DNA of 8,536 bases, taken from positions 1 through 8,536 of the forward strand of contig JAHWKS010000171.1 of assembly GCA_019347795.1 (NCBI GenBank), written 5' to 3'. Origin of the DNA: Planctomycetota bacterium. Lineage in GTDB: Bacteria > Planctomycetota > Planctomycetia > Pirellulales > Pirellulaceae. Below the pieces are notes generated by a model. The model saw nothing but the letters and a program-made list of their open reading frames with translations, was not told the DNA's origin and did no database searches. Below are positions 5,628 to 8,536 of the stretch, in pieces. The first letter of the stretch is position 1; each line of letters opens with the position of its first letter. Both the position numbers and the translations under genes were made by a program.

Positions 5628-5918
5628 ATGAGCCTCTCTCGGGACGAAGTCCAAAAGGTATCGCTCTTGGCCCGGCTCCTGCTCTCCGAGGAAGAGCTGG
5701 AGTCGATGACCGCCCAACTCGGCCGCGTGCTGGATTACGTCCAGCAGCTTGAAGAGCTGGACACCGAAGGAGTCGAGCCGATGGCTCACGCCATCGACCT
5801 TTCCAACGTCTTGGCCGAGGACGCGATCGAGCCAAGCCTTTCCCGCGAGGCCGCCCTTGCCAACGCCCCCAAGCGCGACGACGAGTGTTTCCGCGTCCCC
5901 GCCGTGCTGGGTGATTGA
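5628..5918 (+). CDS. gatC: Asp/Glu-tRNA(Asn/Gln) amidotransferase subunit C
   Basis: The product is a 96-residue GatC, the small subunit that wraps around GatA and stabilises its complex with GatB. The GatCAB complex converts Glu-tRNA(Gln) and/or Asp-tRNA(Asn) to the amide forms. The N-terminus MSLSRDEVQKVSLLARLLLS and the motif LGRVLDYVQQLEELDTEGVEPM (about 30-51) are typical, and length is normal. The family N-terminus fixes ATG 5628 as the start, although it has no Shine-Dalgarno because hairpin repeats run up to five bases before it. gatA follows after 27 bases. gatB is not in the window, which is common since it is often unlinked. Confidence 0.94.
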   Translation: MSLSRDEVQKVSLLARLLLSEEELESMTAQLGRVLDYVQQLEELDTEGVEPMAHAIDLSNVLAEDAIEPSLSREAALANAPKRDDECFRVPAVLGD

Positions 5919-5945
5919 CGAGCCGAATAGCTGGGCGAATCGCTA

Positions 5946-7502
5946 ATGGCCGACCTGCACGAACTCACCGCCGTCGAGTTGCTCGCGAAGCTGCAATCGG
6001 GCGAGGCCACGTCGGTGCAGGCGACACAGGCGTGTCTCGACCGCATCGCCCGCCTGGACGACGATCTGGGGGCGTTCCTGAGTACGTTCCCCGAGTCCGC
6101 GTTGGCCCGCGCCGCCGAGATCGACCGCCGCCGGTTGGCGGGCGAACGGCTGGGGCCGCTCGCGGGAGTTCCCGTGGCCGTTAAGGACGTGGTCGTCGTC
6201 GAAGGCGCGATCACCACCTGCGGCTCGAAGATGCTGCAGCAGTACCGCTCCCCGTTTCACGCCACGGTCATCGAGAAGCTGCTGGCGGCCGACGCCGTGT
6301 TGATCGGCAAGACCAACATGGATGAGTTCGCCATGGGGGGCTCCACCGAGAACTCCGCGTATCGGCTTGCCCGCAACCCGTGGGATCGGGAGCGCACGCC
6401 CGGCGGATCGAGCGGCGGGGCGGCGGCCTGCGTCGCCGCGCGGATGGCGCCGCTCTCGCTGGGGAGCGACACCGGCGGCTCGATCCGTCAACCCGCCTCG
6501 TTCTGCGGCGTGACGGGGCTCAAGCCGACCTACGGCCGGGTGAGCCGCTGGGGACTGGTCGCTTTCGCCAGCAGCCTCGATCAGATCGGCCCGCTCGCCA
6601 AGACCGCGGAAGACTGCGCTTTGCTCCTGGAGGCGATCGCCGGGCACGATCCGCGGGACTCCACCTCCGCCCCGCAGTCGGTTCCCGCGTACAGCCGCAC
6701 GGTCAAAGAGCCGCTCAAGAAGCTGCGGCTGGGGGTGGCGAGGGAGCATTACGGCGAAGGGCTCGACGCCGAGGTGGAGGCGGCGGTGCGGAAGGCGATT
6801 CGGGTTTATGAGTCGCTCGGGGCCGAGGTTCAGGAGGTTTCGCTGCCGCACAGCCGGTACGCGATCGCCACCTATTACATCATCGCCCCCAGCGAAGCGT
6901 CCAGTAATCTGGCCCGTTACGACGGCGTCCACTTCGGCTACCGCACCGACGAGCAAGCGATGCTGGCCGAGCTCGCCGCGGAGCGAAAGGCGCTGGAGAC
7001 CGCCGGCGACCAGCGCGGCTTGGATGAGCTGGACGCGCCGCTGGTGCGAATGTACCGCAAGACCCGCAGCGAGGGGTTCGGTCCCGAGGTCAAGCGGCGG
7101 ATCATGCTCGGCGCCTACACGCTCAGCAAGGGCTACTACGACCAGTACTACGTGAAGGCTCTCAAGGTGCGGCGGCTGATCCGGCAGGATTACGACGCCG
7201 CGTTCAAGAATGTCGATCTGCTGATCGGTCCCGTCGCCCCGACCGCCGCATTCAAGCTGGGCGAAAATGTGAACGATCCGCTAGGGATGTACCTGGAGGA
7301 TCTCTACACCGTGAGCGCCAACCTGGCGGGAATCCCCGGAATCTCGATCCCCTGCGGCGTCACCGCCGCCGGTCTGCCGGTCGGTCTGCAGCTTCAAGCC
7401 CCGGCGTTTGAGGAAGAGCGCCTCCTGCGCGCCGCCTGCATGTTTCAGGCGGCGACCGACTGGGACGACCGGGCGCCGGAAAGTCTCGGCAGACCGGCCT
7501 AA
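5946..7502 (+). CDS. gatA: Asp/Glu-tRNA(Asn/Gln) amidotransferase subunit A (amidase)
   Basis: The product is a 518-residue GatA, the glutaminase subunit that frees ammonia from glutamine for transamidation of mischarged tRNA. It carries the amidase-signature Ser-cisSer-Lys triad: K80 (VAVKD), S155 in PGGSSGG (152-158) and nucleophile S179 in SDTGGSIRQP (174-183). These match S. aureus GatA K79, S154 and S178 with a constant offset of one. NMDEFAMGGSTENSAY (124-139), CGVTGLKPTYGRVS (187-200) and the C-terminal RRLIRQDYDAAF and DLLIGPVAPTAAF stretches are also typical, and length is slightly above the usual 480-500. The start MADLHELTAVELLAKL fits the family. The Shine-Dalgarno is weak, so translation may depend partly on coupling to gatC 27 bases upstream. 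Confidence 0.96.
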   Translation: MADLHELTAVELLAKLQSGEATSVQATQACLDRIARLDDDLGAFLSTFPESALARAAEIDRRRLAGERLGPLAGVPVAVKDVVVVEGAITTCGSKMLQQYRSPFHATVIEKLLAADAVLIGKTNMDEFAMGGSTENSAYRLARNPWDRERTPGGSSGGAAACVAARMAPLSLGSDTGGSIRQPASFCGVTGLKPTYGRVSRWGLVAFASSLDQIGPLAKTAEDCALLLEAIAGHDPRDSTSAPQSVPAYSRTVKEPLKKLRLGVAREHYGEGLDAEVEAAVRKAIRVYESLGAEVQEVSLPHSRYAIATYYIIAPSEASSNLARYDGVHFGYRTDEQAMLAELAAERKALETAGDQRGLDELDAPLVRMYRKTRSEGFGPEVKRRIMLGAYTLSKGYYDQYYVKALKVRRLIRQDYDAAFKNVDLLIGPVAPTAAFKLGENVNDPLGMYLEDLYTVSANLAGIPGISIPCGVTAAGLPVGLQLQAPAFEEERLLRAACMFQAATDWDDRAPESLGRPA

Positions 7503-7572
7503 CGAAACAGCGGCGATTCTCTCCGCGCCGTCGTACTCGCATGTGTACCGGCGACGCATGCGCTGACGACGG

Positions 7573-8514
7573 TCACCGCATCGCGAGCATCGCGGCGCTC
7601 GCTTCACGAACGGCGTGCTCGAAGTCATCCAGGCCTACGACCAGATAGGGCCCGCGTCCCGGACAAGTGGCCAGGCGGCGAAGCTTGGCTGCGTAGTCTT
7701 CGGCATCGACGTTTCCCGGAGTCGCGTCGCCGCAAACCGATGGTTCGACAATGACCACGAGCCTCGCGGCCGGCGACGAAGCGAAACCATCCTCGGGCAA
7801 CCCATCGACGCACGCCCGGGACTGCTCGATCCAGAAGTCGCTGACGACGCCCGACGTCGAGCCCGCCAACGCCTGTTCGAGCGCGGCGCCGCGAGTCGTG
7901 ATGCGCGCCCTCGCCTCGTCGATCGTGCAGTCGGCGATCTTCTCAGAGAAGGGATCTGCACAAAACACGGCGCCGGAATTCTCGGCGACTCGCTCCGCAA
8001 GTTGAGTTTTCCCGGCGCCGGGCGGGCCGGTGATCGCCAGGTAATGCGGCGTGTGGTTGAGATGATCGAGCAGCCGGCGGACGGTCCAGCCGATGAGCGG
8101 GTGCTGCATCTGCGGCGCCGCCTCGCAGGCCGGCGCCAGGACGAATCGCCGATACGCCATCCGCGCGTGCGGGAGCGTCAGCTCCAGAGTGTCCAGCACC
8201 ACGTCGTCATAGAGGAGCAGGTCAAGGTCGAGGGTCCGCGCATCCCACTGCGTCTCCCGCCGCCGGCCGGCATCCTTTTCGATGGCCATCAACACGTTCA
8301 ACAGTTCCTGGGGAGAACGCGATGTTTCCAGGAGCATCGCCCCGTTGAGAAACGCCGGCTGCCCTGCCGGCCCGCCGACCGGCGCCGTCTCATGCCAGGG
8401 GCTGCGAGTTGCAAGCTGTAACCAGGGCGAGGCGCCGACGGCGGCGACGGCGCGCACCAGCCTCGCGGACCGATCGCCGAGATTGGCGCCGAGGCTCACA
8501 AGCGCCTGTGCCAT
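7573..8514 (-). CDS. folK: FolK (HPPK) fused to a reduced P-loop kinase-like domain
   Basis: The product is a 313-residue protein. Residues 1 to about 155 are 6-hydroxymethyl-7,8-dihydropterin pyrophosphokinase of folate synthesis: LVSLGANLGDR (5-15), R84, and the signature WDARTLDLDLLLYDD (90-104) with metal ligands D96 and D98 and R93. H116, R118 and R122 follow, then RFVLAPACEAAP (123-134). Two signature positions deviate: D91 where Gly or Ala is usual and A117 where Pro is usual. Residues about 156-313 begin with a Walker A loop GPPGAGKT (163-170), then ADPFSE (186-191) and VVSDFWIEQS (223-232), a pattern like deoxynucleoside kinases. That family usually needs about 200 residues; here there are about 155 and I see no arginine-rich lid, so activity of this part is doubtful. 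ATG 8514 gives the normal HPPK start; a TTG four codons upstream is less likely. It converges on gatA with a 70-base gap that holds nothing firm. Confidence 0.88.
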   Translation of the reverse strand: MAQALVSLGANLGDRSARLVRAVAAVGASPWLQLATRSPWHETAPVGGPAGQPAFLNGAMLLETSRSPQELLNVLMAIEKDAGRRRETQWDARTLDLDLLLYDDVVLDTLELTLPHARMAYRRFVLAPACEAAPQMQHPLIGWTVRRLLDHLNHTPHYLAITGPPGAGKTQLAERVAENSGAVFCADPFSEKIADCTIDEARARITTRGAALEQALAGSTSGVVSDFWIEQSRACVDGLPEDGFASSPAARLVVIVEPSVCGDATPGNVDAEDYAAKLRRLATCPGRGPYLVVGLDDFEHAVREASAAMLAMR

Positions 8515-8536
8515 GATTTTTCGCAAGCGATGACGC

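Noticed and set aside
5943..6956. Open frame of 337 codons on the minus strand
   Set aside because: It lies opposite gatA, which has a full catalytic triad; its composition (Arg, Gly, Ala rich) is that of an antisense shadow.
7538..7562. CGCATG and CATGCG pairing between gatA and folK as a shared terminator
   Set aside because: Arms are only 6 bp with a 13-base loop and no T-run, so it is not distinguishable from chance in this base composition.
7615..8421. Open frame of 268 codons on the plus strand
   Set aside because: It is antisense to folK and shows no domain.

Overview
The window reads as a piece of a high-GC planctomycete-type chromosome, most likely Pirellulales or a relative. This rests on gene content rather than a marker gene: an exported Cys-type sulfatase, an rpmB-gatC-gatA cluster, a folK gene fused to a second kinase domain, short GC-rich hairpin repeats between genes and mostly weak Shine-Dalgarno sequences. 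There is no phage, plasmid, CRISPR, rRNA or tRNA signal, and the largest gene-free gap is about 170 bases.

Layout. Bases 1-603 (minus) hold the N-terminal 201 residues of a sodium:solute symporter that runs off the left edge. A 153-bp divergent control region (604-756) carries two inverted repeats and promoter-like elements facing both ways. Bases 757-2616 (plus) encode a two-domain protein: MurQ, the N-acetylmuramic acid 6-phosphate etherase, fused to a BadF/BadG-type amino-sugar kinase. After a perfect 15-bp-arm hairpin comes an exported sulfatase (2753-4120, plus). Facing it is a class I SAM-dependent methyltransferase (4293-5072, minus). Bases 5218-7502 (plus) carry the housekeeping run rpmB (ribosomal protein L28), gatC and gatA (Glu/Asp-tRNA amidotransferase). 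The rpmB-gatC junction is filled by three related hairpin repeats. The window ends with folK on the minus strand (7573-8514), fused to a reduced P-loop domain resembling deoxynucleoside kinases.

How the genes may work together. The left third looks like a PTS-independent route for peptidoglycan amino sugars. The symporter would import an unphosphorylated sugar, the C-terminal kinase domain would make the 6-phosphate, and the N-terminal etherase would remove the lactyl ether to give GlcNAc-6-phosphate. Kinase and etherase on one chain, divergent from a transporter, is the most interesting arrangement here; the substrate assignment is inference. The sulfatase may belong to the same glycan-scavenging theme, but that is weaker. 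The right part (L28, GatCA, FolK) is translation and cofactor housekeeping.
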